A stretch of DNA of 64,000 nt, from positions 186,001 through 250,000 of the forward strand of contig CAMUMG010000002.1 of NCBI GenBank assembly GCA_947089905.1. The letters run 5' to 3'. The notes under the pieces are model-generated. The model searched no databases. It saw nothing but the letters and a program-made list of their open reading frames with translations, and was not told the DNA's origin. The DNA comes from an uncultured Lachnospiraceae bacterium (GTDB taxonomy: Bacteria; Bacillota; Clostridia; Lachnospirales; Lachnospiraceae). This document shows positions 43,561 to 52,249 of the stretch, one piece after another. Numbering within the stretch: position 1 is the first letter of the stretch; every line of letters starts with the position of its first letter. A program made the translations under genes and the position numbers.

Positions 43561-43686
43561 TTAACAGCAAGAGGAATTGCTGTTAATTGTAACGGTAGTA
43601 GCGGGCGGAGCCAAAGCAGTATCCCCTACTGCCATGAAGCAATCCACATCCTTGTCTTGCTCTTAACTGCCGCGAGTGGATTGAAA
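43561..43686 (+). repeat. Structured element ending in dispersed repeat copy B; TnpB omega-RNA-like
   Basis: The 357-base gap between oppA and oppB holds, in order, a 10-bp hairpin (TTAACAGCAA/TTGCTGTTAA, 43561-43586), a GC-richer block, a GCAGTA/TACTGC hairpin (43616-43632) followed by CATGAAGCAA, and the 53-nt repeat (43634-43686) shared with 9797-9849. GCAGTA-loop-TACTGCCATGAAGCAA followed by a terminal hairpin resembles the right end of IS200/IS605 TnpB elements. No tnpB gene is adjacent. The rest of the gap to 43838 shows nothing further. Confidence 0.5.
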
Positions 43687-43838
43687 AAAAGAAACAAACA
43701 GCAAATAAATTAAAATAGGGTGGGGAATAAAAAGAATATCCCCACAAAATTATGAATCAAAAGCAAAAAAGATAGTATAAAGCATAGAGTTAATAAGCAT
43801 AATTTATTTTACTAAGCTTGATGAAGAGGAGTGATGAT

Positions 43839-44807
43839 ATGCCAAAGTATATAGCAAAGAGAATATGCCTTATGTTCGTCAGCTTTTTTGTTATTATGAC
43901 CATATATTTTGTATTGGTACGTTTGCTTCCGAATCCGAATGTTGAAGTTCAGGGAGGATATGCACAACAGGTAGCAGAAATGAGAGAAGCATGGGGATAT
44001 AATAAACCCATTATGGTACAGTATGGGATATTTTTAAAAAGAGTTTTTACAGAGTTTAATTGGGGTGTAACAACAGCAATTGCACCAAAATATACATCCG
44101 TTATTTCGATTATTGGGCAGAAACTTCCTGCCACTTTATTAGTAAATATATTATCTTTAGTCGTAAGTATACCACTTGGAATTTTGTTTGGTATCTATGC
44201 TGCCTTGAAGAAAAATAAATGGCAGGATCAAGTCATTTCGGTCGTTATTATGTTATTGATTTCCGTTCCATCTTATGTATACGCATTTTTAGTACAATAT
44301 TTTCTAGGATTCAAATTAGGATGGTTTCCAATTGTTATGAAATCGGGTACGGACTGGTTGAGTCCGGCGATGATTAAATCCGTTATTCTGCCTGCACTTT
44401 CTCTTTCGTTTGGTACAATGGCAGGACTGATGAGATATACAAGAGCAGAATTGACAGAAACTCTTACAAGTGAATATATGTTGCTTGCAAGAACAAAAGG
44501 TTTAACTGGAGCACAGGCTACAATGCACCATGCTTTGAGAAATGCAATGGTACCGATTCTTCCGATGATTTTGGGTGAAATTATTGGTATTCTCGGCGGT
44601 GCAATGATTATAGAGCAGATTTTTGCAATACCCGGAGTTGGAAAACTCTTTGTTATTTCCATTACAGTAAGGGATTATGATATGTTCCTTGCCATTGGTA
44701 TGTTTTACACATTTATTGGACTAGCAGCCGGAATTTTAACTGATATTAGCTATGGCTTTATCGATCCAAGAATCCGTATGGGAGGAGGAAAGAACAATGA
44801 AAATTGA
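43839..44807 (+). CDS. oppB: Oligopeptide ABC transporter permease OppB
   Basis: This 322-residue, six-helix permease begins MPKYIAKRICLMFVSFFVIMTIYFVLVRLLP, typical of OppB/DppB. The EAA coupling loop is in SEYMLLARTKGLTGAQATMHHALRNAMVP, and IIEQIFAIPGVGKLF is conserved. ATG 43839 follows AGAGGAG; the ORF start at 43818 lies upstream of that site. It overlaps the oppC start by 11 bases. Confidence 0.94.
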   Translation: MPKYIAKRICLMFVSFFVIMTIYFVLVRLLPNPNVEVQGGYAQQVAEMREAWGYNKPIMVQYGIFLKRVFTEFNWGVTTAIAPKYTSVISIIGQKLPATLLVNILSLVVSIPLGILFGIYAALKKNKWQDQVISVVIMLLISVPSYVYAFLVQYFLGFKLGWFPIVMKSGTDWLSPAMIKSVILPALSLSFGTMAGLMRYTRAELTETLTSEYMLLARTKGLTGAQATMHHALRNAMVPILPMILGEIIGILGGAMIIEQIFAIPGVGKLFVISITVRDYDMFLAIGMFYTFIGLAAGILTDISYGFIDPRIRMGGGKNNEN

Positions 44808-46329
44808 TGAAATTTCTAAAATTGATCCAAAAAAATTTACCTTTGTCCAAAAGGATTCCAAACTGCATGATACAAAATTTGATACGAAACCAATAGGATA
44901 TTTTAAAGATGCTTGGTATCGTTTCAGCAGAAATAAAGGTTCTGTAATAGCTGCGGTTATTATTTTATGTTTATTGATCTTTGCCATTGTTGTACCGATT
45001 TTTTCAAAATTTAATGTGGCATATTTTGATACAAGATATTCTTATGCAATGCCAAAAAGTAAGTTCCTTTCTAAGTTTGGGATTTTGGATGGAACAAAAG
45101 AGTTTAAGGGATTAAATCAACAGTCATATGATTATTATAATGCAATTCCCGGAGCAGTCACAAAAGTTTATAACAGCTATGAAGTAACAGATTCCGGAAG
45201 AACAAATACGTATTATGATATTCGGATGGACAGCTATGCGAAAGTAGGTTTTGCTACGCTTACCTTAACAAAGGATGAATATGAAAAGTTAGTTGCCTAT
45301 GAAAAAGAAACGGGTACACAAGTAGTTTATCCAATTGTAGATAAAAAGAAGATCAGCAGTCCTTCCTATGAAACAGATGTGAATGTATGGTATAAACATG
45401 ACACGAAGGGAAAAGCAAAATTAGATGATAATGGAAATTATATTAATATCTTCCAAACAGCAACAGAAGATAATATTTCCACAGGAAATTTTATGACCGT
45501 CAATAATGATGGTACATTAAATGATCAGGGAGAATATACCGTTAAGAGATATATTACAAAGAACGATGGAAATACGTATGAAGTCAGAGCTCTTTATAGC
45601 GAATACTATAAATATATTCATGGTTTTGAGGCATGTTTTCTGTTTGGTGTAGATTCTTTTGGAAAGGATATTTTAGTCTGTCTTGCAAGTGGTGCACGAC
45701 TTTCCTTTATCTTAGCATTTAGTGTTTCTATTATTAATTTTATTTTAGGTCTGATCTATGGTTCAATCGAAGGATATTATGGTGGTAAAATTGACTTAGT
45801 AATGGAGCGAATTGTTGAGATTCTTTATGATATTCCATTCATTGTTATGGCAACTCTTTTCCAGATCTATTTTGCACGTAAAGTAGGTGTCTTGCCGTCC
45901 TTACTGTTTTCGTTTGTACTGACAGGCTGGATTGGAATTGCAGGTCGTACCAGAACACAATTTTACCGTTATAAAGGACAGGAATATGTTTTTGCTGCCA
46001 GAACTTTAGGAGCAAGAGATCGGAGAATTATTTTCCGCCATATCCTTCCAAATGCGTTAGGAACAATTATTACATCAGCAGTTCTTTTAATTCCGGGCGT
46101 TATTAATTCCGAGTCCGTTTTATCTTTCCTTGGAATTGTAAGTTTACAAACTTCAACGACAACTAGTGTGGGAACAATGTTAGCAAATGGACAGTCTACT
46201 CTTTCCACGTATCCTCATGTTATCTTTTTCCCTGCATTATTTATTTCTCTATTAATGATTTGCTTTAATATGTTTGGAAATGGACTTCGTGACGCATTTA
46301 ATCCATCCTTGAGAGGTTCGGAGGGGTAA
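44797..46329 (+). CDS. oppC: Oligopeptide ABC transporter permease OppC with large extracytoplasmic insertion
   Basis: This 510-residue permease is much longer than the usual 300. TM1 is at about residues 48-70. The normal short loop before the conserved FGVDSFGKDILVCLASGARLS (from about 283) is replaced by some 210 residues, about 165 more than usual, rich in Tyr, Lys, Asp and Asn, which should lie outside the membrane. The core then continues with the EAA loop GQEYVFAARTLGARDRRIIFRHILPN. ATG 44797 follows GGAGGAGG. It probably contacts OppA or peptide cargo through the extra domain. Confidence 0.92.
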   Translation: MKIDEISKIDPKKFTFVQKDSKLHDTKFDTKPIGYFKDAWYRFSRNKGSVIAAVIILCLLIFAIVVPIFSKFNVAYFDTRYSYAMPKSKFLSKFGILDGTKEFKGLNQQSYDYYNAIPGAVTKVYNSYEVTDSGRTNTYYDIRMDSYAKVGFATLTLTKDEYEKLVAYEKETGTQVVYPIVDKKKISSPSYETDVNVWYKHDTKGKAKLDDNGNYINIFQTATEDNISTGNFMTVNNDGTLNDQGEYTVKRYITKNDGNTYEVRALYSEYYKYIHGFEACFLFGVDSFGKDILVCLASGARLSFILAFSVSIINFILGLIYGSIEGYYGGKIDLVMERIVEILYDIPFIVMATLFQIYFARKVGVLPSLLFSFVLTGWIGIAGRTRTQFYRYKGQEYVFAARTLGARDRRIIFRHILPNALGTIITSAVLLIPGVINSESVLSFLGIVSLQTSTTTSVGTMLANGQSTLSTYPHVIFFPALFISLLMICFNMFGNGLRDAFNPSLRGSEG

Positions 46330-46331
46330 TT

Positions 46332-48494
46332 ATGGAAAGAAAAATTGATGTGAGAAATCTCAGAGTATCGTTTCGAACGAATAACGGTACAGTAAAGGCT
46401 GTTCGTGGAATTAATCTGCAATTAAATAAAGGAGAGACTCTCGCAGTTGTAGGAGAATCTGGTTCTGGAAAATCTGTAACTGCTAGAGCAATGCTTGGTA
46501 TTTTAGCTCCTAACTCGATTGTAGAAAGTGGCGAGATATTATATGATGGTAAAGATCTATTGAAAATGAGTGAAGAAGAATTTCACGATTACCGCGGAAA
46601 TCGGATTTCAATGATCTTCCAAGATCCTATGTCCAGTTTGAATCCAATTATGAAAATCGGAAAACAGCTTACAGAAGCTATGATTTTAAATGGAAAGGCA
46701 AATCAAAGGACAGCAAAAAAAGAGTTTAATACAAGATTTAAACTGTTAAAGGATGCTATGTTAAAAGCAGCAGAGGAAAATAAATCTCTGTCCGCAGAAA
46801 CAATTCAATCTAAGATGGAAGAGTTTAAAAAGATCTCAGATAAAGGAATTGAATTGACCAGAGCGTATTATAAAGCTTTAAACAGTGCAAAAGAGTGTGC
46901 AAATGAACTTGCAATGTATATTACAGATATTAAAAAAGATGAACCTAAGAATATTAAAGACGAATTAAAGGAAACTGGTGCAAAAGCAAAACAAGTATTT
47001 CATGCCTATGTAATTTCCAAAGAAAATACTACTTATGAGAAGAAATTACAGAATTATCTGACAAAGATAACTTCCTATAATAATATAGAACAAGCAGACG
47101 CTTTAATTTCTTCTATGAAAGAGTTAAGGGAAGAATTAGAGCCATTTGCTTCGACAGTTGAGCCAGATTTTTTAGCAATGGCATATTATCAGAGTAAAAA
47201 GCCAGCGGCGAGAGTGACAGGAGTAGATATTAATAAATTAAATAAGGAAATGAGAGATTTTTTTGAAAAAGATTTCCTAAAAGATTTTACTTCTTTAGTT
47301 GCAGAAGGAATTCGTTATTCCGATCGTCGTGCATCCGAGGCAAAGAAAGAAACAACAAAAAAATTAAAAGACTCCATTCAGGTATATGAAAAAAAGACCT
47401 TAGATCAAAAAGAATGTGAGGAAACAGCGGCAGAATTGACAAAGTTAGTAGAAAATTCTGTAGATCGTTTAGCCTTAAAAAAGGATAATCTTGCATATGT
47501 GTTTGATTCAAGTCTTCACAGTGCAATTAAGACCTATTTTGAAGGAATTCCAAAAAATCAAAAGGAAGAGCAACGATTTGCGGCAGATACTGAAAAATAT
47601 AATAAAGCGGTAGCAAAAGGAAAAGACATTGGAAAGCCAATTCCTGCTTTAATTGTAGATTTAGAGTTAGCTCATGAAAATATGATTTTGACAGTAAAAA
47701 GACTCTATGAAGCCTATGATAAGGAAATTTCAGGATCTGCAAAAAAGGACTATAAAGTATTAGCACAAGAGATGATAGAACATCTCTATATCCAAGCACA
47801 TAAGATTGTGCATAAAATCACAAAAGGTATGGCAAAATATCATGCGATTGAACTAATGCAGGAAGTAGGAATTCCGGAGGCAAGAAAGAGATATAAACAA
47901 TATCCATTTGAGTTTTCCGGTGGTATGCGTCAGAGAATCGTTATTGCAATCGCTTTAGCAGCAAATCCAGATATTCTCATCTGTGACGAGCCAACAACAG
48001 CATTAGACGTAACGATTCAGTCACAAATTTTGGAGTTAATTAATCGATTAAAAGTAGAACGACAACTTTCTATTATCTTTATTACACACGATTTAGGTGT
48101 AGTGGCAAATATGGCAGATCGAATTGCTGTTATGTATGCAGGAAAGATTGTGGAGTATGGAACAGTAGATGAAATTTTTTATGAGCCAGCACATCCGTAT
48201 ACATGGGCGTTGTTATCCTCTATGCCTGATTTAGATACAAAGGAAAAACTTGAGGCAATTCCGGGAACTCCGCCAAATATGATTCATCCTCCAAAGGGTG
48301 ACGCATTTGCAGCAAGAAATAAATATGCAATGCAAATTGATTTTGAAGAAGAACCGCCTCTATTTAAAATTACACCAACTCATTTTGCCGCAACTTGGCT
48401 GCTGCATCCAAATGCTCCAAAAGTTAAGCCGCCAAAGATTGTAACAGATCGAATTGAAAGAATGAAGAAGCTGGAGGTGGCTGACAGTGAGTGA
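46332..48494 (+). CDS. oppD: Oligopeptide ABC transporter ATPase OppD with ~370-residue insertion
   Basis: The ATPase motifs are complete: Walker A GESGSGKS (41-48), Q-loop SMIFQDPMSSLNP (about 93-105), signature FSGGMRQR (about 528-535), Walker B ILICDEPT and H-loop ITHD, then the C-terminal oligopeptide domain (HPYTWALLSSMPDLD). Q-loop and signature are normally about 60 residues apart; here about 430, because a highly charged, mostly helical segment (about residues 130-505, Lys/Glu-rich) is inserted in the helical subdomain. Reading frame and codon use stay uniform across it, with no stop or duplication seen. It starts 2 bases after oppC. The function of the insert is unknown. Confidence 0.94.
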   Translation: MERKIDVRNLRVSFRTNNGTVKAVRGINLQLNKGETLAVVGESGSGKSVTARAMLGILAPNSIVESGEILYDGKDLLKMSEEEFHDYRGNRISMIFQDPMSSLNPIMKIGKQLTEAMILNGKANQRTAKKEFNTRFKLLKDAMLKAAEENKSLSAETIQSKMEEFKKISDKGIELTRAYYKALNSAKECANELAMYITDIKKDEPKNIKDELKETGAKAKQVFHAYVISKENTTYEKKLQNYLTKITSYNNIEQADALISSMKELREELEPFASTVEPDFLAMAYYQSKKPAARVTGVDINKLNKEMRDFFEKDFLKDFTSLVAEGIRYSDRRASEAKKETTKKLKDSIQVYEKKTLDQKECEETAAELTKLVENSVDRLALKKDNLAYVFDSSLHSAIKTYFEGIPKNQKEEQRFAADTEKYNKAVAKGKDIGKPIPALIVDLELAHENMILTVKRLYEAYDKEISGSAKKDYKVLAQEMIEHLYIQAHKIVHKITKGMAKYHAIELMQEVGIPEARKRYKQYPFEFSGGMRQRIVIAIALAANPDILICDEPTTALDVTIQSQILELINRLKVERQLSIIFITHDLGVVANMADRIAVMYAGKIVEYGTVDEIFYEPAHPYTWALLSSMPDLDTKEKLEAIPGTPPNMIHPPKGDAFAARNKYAMQIDFEEEPPLFKITPTHFAATWLLHPNAPKVKPPKIVTDRIERMKKLEVADSE

Positions 48495-49533
48495 TAATGT
48501 ATTGTTGAAAGTGGAACACTTAAAGCAGTATTTTAAAATGGGTAAGGGTGAATTAAAAGCAGTAGATGATGTCAGTTTTGATATAAAAAAAGGTGAGGTA
48601 TTCGGACTGGTAGGAGAATCCGGCTGTGGAAAGACTACCACAGGACGTTCGATTATTAAACTATATGATATTACCGGAGGCAATGTCTATTTTAAGGGAA
48701 AGAGAATTGCAGCCGGAACAAGAGATTTTGAAGATAAGATTAAAGATTTAAAAGCAGATACGAAATTGAATGGAAAAGATCACAGTGCAGAGATTGAGGA
48801 TTTGAAAAAACAAATTGCATCTGCAAAATATGATCATAAACATGCTGATAAAAAAGAAGTGACACAGATTCAGATGATCTTCCAAGATCCTATCGCTTCA
48901 TTAAATCCACGTATGACAGTACGCGAGATTATCGCAGAGGGACTTATCATTCAGGGAATGAAAGATAAAAAACTCATTGATGAAAAAGTCTATCGAGTAT
49001 TAGAAATGGTAGGTCTAGTCAGAGAACATGCAGGCAGATATCCACATGAGTTCTCTGGAGGACAAAGACAGAGAATAGGTATTGCCCGTTCTATTATTAT
49101 GAAGCCGGAACTCATTATAGCAGACGAACCGATCAGTGCACTTGATGTGTCCATTCAGGCACAGGTCATAAATCTATTAAATGAGTTAAGAGAAAACATG
49201 GATCTTACGATTATGTTTATCGCCCATGACTTATCAGTAGTAAAATATTTTTCCGACCGAATTGGTGTTATGTATTTCGGAAAGATGGTAGAATTAGCAG
49301 ATTCAGAGGAATTGTTTGATCACCCACTACACCCTTATACAAAATCACTTCTTTCAGCGATTCCACTTCCGGATCCACATTATGAAAAAAGAAGGAAGAG
49401 AATCGTTTATAAACCAGAAGAGGTACATGACTATTCCAAAGAAAAACCTACTCTTCAACAGGTAAAGCCGGGACATTTTGTATATTGTAATTCTGCTGAA
49501 TTAGAAAACTATAAAAAAGAAGTAAGAGAGTAA
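48487..49533 (+). CDS. oppF: Oligopeptide ABC transporter ATPase OppF
   Basis: This 348-residue ATPase has Walker A GESGCGKT (43-50), Q-loop MIFQDPIASLNPRMTV, signature FSGGQRQR, Walker B LIIADEPISALD and H-loop IAHD. About 45 extra charged residues (about 75-123, FEDKIKDLKADTKLNGKD...KKEV) sit between Walker A and the Q-loop. A GTG start overlaps the oppD end by 8 bases, preceded by GGAGGTGG. It forms the second ATPase of the Opp heterodimer. Confidence 0.95.
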   Translation: MSDNVLLKVEHLKQYFKMGKGELKAVDDVSFDIKKGEVFGLVGESGCGKTTTGRSIIKLYDITGGNVYFKGKRIAAGTRDFEDKIKDLKADTKLNGKDHSAEIEDLKKQIASAKYDHKHADKKEVTQIQMIFQDPIASLNPRMTVREIIAEGLIIQGMKDKKLIDEKVYRVLEMVGLVREHAGRYPHEFSGGQRQRIGIARSIIMKPELIIADEPISALDVSIQAQVINLLNELRENMDLTIMFIAHDLSVVKYFSDRIGVMYFGKMVELADSEELFDHPLHPYTKSLLSAIPLPDPHYEKRRKRIVYKPEEVHDYSKEKPTLQQVKPGHFVYCNSAELENYKKEVRE

Positions 49534-49550
49534 AAATCAGGAGTGACTAC

Positions 49551-49955
49551 ATGGAAAAAATAAAGAAATATCTGACACAGATCTGTACATTTATTTTTGG
49601 ACTTTTCACAGTTGGATTGATTACTGCTTACCGCGGAGGATTAAAAGCAAAAACAGTGACAGAATTTATGTTTGCTCTGACAGATGGTTTCTTTATTGTA
49701 GGTATCTTATTAGCTTGCTTTGGACTGCTGACTGTAGTCAGTGCCGGAGGAGCATTTGATATGCTCCTTTATAGTATCAATGTACTTGGATCTTTATTTT
49801 CAAAAGAAAAGCGAAAAGACAAAGACTTTTATGCCTATACAGAGAGAAAAAAAGAAGAACGAAAAGAAAAAAAATCCGTTTCCTTTCTTTTATGGATTGG
49901 TGGTATCTTTTTATTCATTGCTCTGATTTTACTTTTTGCATTCCGTTTATATTAA
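49551..49955 (+). CDS. DUF3899-type small membrane protein
   Basis: This 134-residue protein has about three transmembrane segments (roughly 9-27, 40-62, 110-130). The central SAGGAFDMLLYSINVLGSLFS followed by a charged RKDKDFYAYTERKKEERKEKK tract matches the DUF3899 pattern. It is 17 bases after oppF and ends the operon before a terminator. Function is unknown; similar proteins occur at the end of other peptide transport operons in this group, which is a recollection rather than a test. Confidence 0.7.
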   Translation: MEKIKKYLTQICTFIFGLFTVGLITAYRGGLKAKTVTEFMFALTDGFFIVGILLACFGLLTVVSAGGAFDMLLYSINVLGSLFSKEKRKDKDFYAYTERKKEERKEKKSVSFLLWIGGIFLFIALILLFAFRLY

Positions 49956-49975
49956 ATGAAATCTGCTATACAAAA

Positions 49976-50012
49976 GGCAATACACGAGTGAAATTTTGTG
50001 TATTGTCTTTTA
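49976..50012. terminator. Intrinsic terminator between convergent genes
   Basis: GGCAATACAC (49976-49985) pairs with GTGTATTGTC (49998-50007) with a G-U pair at the base, followed by TTTTATTTAT. It ends the opp operon and may also serve the leftward remnant. Confidence 0.85.
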
Positions 50013-50449
50013 TTTATACCAGCTTTTTGCTGCTGCCATACACATAACATCTAAATTTTCATGTTGAATAAGTACACAACTCCACTTTATAGGAATAGAT
50101 TCAACACCATAAAGAATTCCTGCAAGTCCTCCTGAAACTGCAGCAATAGTATCTGTATCTCCCCCTAGATTAACTGCCCGTAAAACACACGATTCGTAGC
50201 TGTTAGTTGTAAGTAAGCTCCAAATGGCAGCTTCCAGAGTATCTATGACGTAGCCGCTGCTTCGTATGTCTTGACTATTGGTCTGAAAAAAGCAATCAGA
50301 AAACAGACGCAAAAAGGAAGTATACTCTGAACTGTTATAGTAAAATTTTTTTGCATTTCGCAGTCCTTTGATAATTGAAAAATGACTGGGATTTTGTAAT
50401 AATTCTTCTATTTTTATTAAAGTATATTTTTTTTCTTTTAGAGAAAACT
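50010..50449 (-). pseudogene. N-terminally truncated ADP-ribosylglycohydrolase
   Basis: The minus-strand frame can be read from about 50449 (FSLKEKKYTLIKIEELLQNPS...) to 50010 without an ATG. The C-terminal half of the ADP-ribosylglycohydrolase (DraG/ARH) family is clear: YVIDTLEAAIWSLLTTNSYESCVLRAVNLGGDTDTIAAVSGGLAGILYG. This includes the GGDTDT metal-binding motif. The first half, which supplies the other metal ligands, is missing and a stop codon lies just upstream. It is therefore most likely inactive. Confidence 0.82.
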
Positions 50450-50488
50450 AAGCCTAAAATTTAATGAGAAATTCTATCATTAAAGTAC

Positions 50489-50540
50489 TTGAATGATAGA
50501 GTAATATGGAGTATGCTTATTTTGGTTAGTTAAAACTAAC
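50489..50540 (+). promoter_or_regulatory. Promoter and operator of DUF3793 gene
   Basis: TTGAAT (50489-50494), 17 bases and TATGCT (50512-50517) form a promoter. Just downstream, GTTAGTTAAAACTAAC (50525-50540) is a 16-bp inverted repeat with the same GTTAGT-N4-ACTAAC core as the palindrome over the Fur-like gene promoter at 40046-40069. Confidence 0.75.
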
Positions 50541-50567
50541 TAATTTATAGATTAAAGGAAAGATTCT

Positions 50568-51113
50568 ATGAAAGAGGAGAAATCATCTTTAATATTTGCA
50601 ATGGCACTACAATGTGCCCCTTTATTTTTAAAGATTAAGCCCGCAGAACTATTTTGTGTATCCAGTGATTGTCAAAAAGAGATCAGAAATTTTTTAATAG
50701 GAACTGAGGTTTCTGTGGTTTTGCTTGGAGGCAAGAAAACAGGACAGGTTTTTTTGCTCTATCAGAAAGAAAATTTTAAGCGGATGTTAAAGGAATCGAA
50801 ACGTATAAAATTATTAAAACAAATGGGATACCCCAAAAAAGGATTTCGAGATCAGCTCATGTATTTAAAGGAAAGATTTCAGCAATATTGCGCTAGAGAA
50901 GGAGAGTTTCCACATGAAATCGGAATATTTTTAGGGTATCCAGTAGAAGATGTACAGGGATTTATGAAAAATCATGGAAAAGATTATTTATATTGCGGCT
51001 ATTGGAAGGTTTACTCCAACGTAGAACGTGCTAAAAAGATGTTTGATATGTATGATCGGGCAAAACGAATCATGTACTTCATTGCATCTGAGAGGATTAC
51101 AGAAAGGGGATAA
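50568..51113 (+). CDS. DUF3793 family protein
   Basis: This 181-residue soluble protein matches DUF3793: an N-terminal ALQCAPLFLKIKPAELF segment and the diagnostic EFPHEIGIFLGYPVEDVQGFMKNHGKDYLYCGYWKVYSNVERAKKMFDMYDRAK. The biochemical role is unknown; members are often found near iron-transport or flavodoxin genes in Clostridia. The operator over its start site, shared with the Fur-like gene, suggests control by the same regulator. Confidence 0.85.
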   Translation: MKEEKSSLIFAMALQCAPLFLKIKPAELFCVSSDCQKEIRNFLIGTEVSVVLLGGKKTGQVFLLYQKENFKRMLKESKRIKLLKQMGYPKKGFRDQLMYLKERFQQYCAREGEFPHEIGIFLGYPVEDVQGFMKNHGKDYLYCGYWKVYSNVERAKKMFDMYDRAKRIMYFIASERITERG

Positions 51114-51133
51114 AAAATATTTAATATATCTGC

Positions 51134-51161
51134 ACCGAATCTATACTTCCTGCATAAATTA
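51134..51161 (+). promoter_or_regulatory. Sigma-K-type promoter of dipicolinate synthase genes
   Basis: ACC (51134-51136), 16 bases and CATAAATTA (51153-51161) match the late mother-cell sigma-K consensus (ACC, 15-16 bases, CATAnnnTA). Dipicolinate synthase genes are known sigma-K targets in spore formers, so this fits the gene context. Confidence 0.75.
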
Positions 51162-51224
51162 AATCATAATCCTGAATCCGAAAGGGAATTTTTTTCTTTG
51201 ATCGGAGAAAGGTTGTGATAGATT

Positions 51225-52244
51225 ATGTATGACTTCCTTGTTCTTGGTGGTGATATGCGTCAAGTATATCTAGCTGATATTTTACGCAAGCAGGGGTATC
51301 GTGTGGCAGATTATCTGCTTCCGCAGGATGGGAAATCGTTCTCGAAGGAAATCAAAGGGGAGAGCAAAAAAGAGGTCGAAGCGACAGGCTCTCTTCTTTT
51401 TGAATTACTAAAAGAAGAGGAAGATATATTTTTTAGCGAATTATCCCAGACAGGAACTATTTTAGCACCAATTCCACTGTCGAAAGAGGGAAAAAACTTA
51501 AATTGTACACAGGCAAAAGAAAAATTTGCCCTAGAACAGCTCATTGCAGGTTTAAAGAAGGGACAGTATTTTTTTGCTGGATGTATTCCTAAATGGTTTT
51601 TGGCAAAATGTGAACAAAAAGAAGTCTACTGTTATGACTATATGGAAGATGAATCTCTTGCTGTTCGCAATGCTGTAGCAACGGCAGAGGGAGTGTTAGC
51701 AGAGGCGATTTTAAAATATCCGGGAAATTTGCATGATACAAAATGTCTGGTTCTTGGATTTGGTAAATGTGGAAGAGTGCTTGCAGAAAAGCTTAAAGGT
51801 CTATCAGCAAGAGTGACTGTCTGCATCAGAAAAGATTCCGATTATGCGTGGGCAAAGGCATGTGGATATGAGGCGGTCTATTTTGATAAAATTTCGATAC
51901 AGCGACAGCATAGAAAAGATACACAGCTTATCTGTCAAAACTTAACACAAGATGAGGAAGAAAATGAAGAAGAAACGAGAGAACTTTCCAGAAAAATTAT
52001 GGAATATCCGTTAATCTTTAATACAGTTCCAAGCCAGATCTTAGATCGAAGACTGCTTTCTAAAGTGAGGAAAGACGGTTTCATTTTTGATCTTGCATCT
52101 GCACCGGGCGGTGTAGATTATGAAGCGGCAAGACGATTAAAAATTGCAGCAGCATCGTATCCGAGTCTGCCCGGGAAATATGCACCCAAAGCCTCCGCAC
52201 AGGTGATGGCAGAATTAATAAAACGAGTAATCAGGAAGGAATGA
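51225..52244 (+). CDS. spoVFA: Dipicolinate synthase subunit A
   Basis: This 339-residue subunit makes pyridine-2,6-dicarboxylate (dipicolinate) for the spore core from a lysine-pathway intermediate. It has an N-terminal flavodoxin-like region (FLVLGGDMRQVYLADILRKQGY), the NAD-binding Rossmann loop CLVLGFGKCGRVLAEKL (about 175-191) and the family segments RNAVATAEGVLAEAI, IFNTVPSQILDRR and LASAPGGVDYEAA. It overlaps spoVFB by ATGA. The upstream promoter is of sigma-K type, implying expression in the late mother cell. Confidence 0.95.
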   Translation: MYDFLVLGGDMRQVYLADILRKQGYRVADYLLPQDGKSFSKEIKGESKKEVEATGSLLFELLKEEEDIFFSELSQTGTILAPIPLSKEGKNLNCTQAKEKFALEQLIAGLKKGQYFFAGCIPKWFLAKCEQKEVYCYDYMEDESLAVRNAVATAEGVLAEAILKYPGNLHDTKCLVLGFGKCGRVLAEKLKGLSARVTVCIRKDSDYAWAKACGYEAVYFDKISIQRQHRKDTQLICQNLTQDEEENEEETRELSRKIMEYPLIFNTVPSQILDRRLLSKVRKDGFIFDLASAPGGVDYEAARRLKIAAASYPSLPGKYAPKASAQVMAELIKRVIRKE

Positions 52245-52249
52245 GAACG

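Noticed and set aside
49741-49926. Second small frame inside the DUF3899 gene
   Set aside because: It is a lysine-rich shadow frame of the real gene with no start signal.
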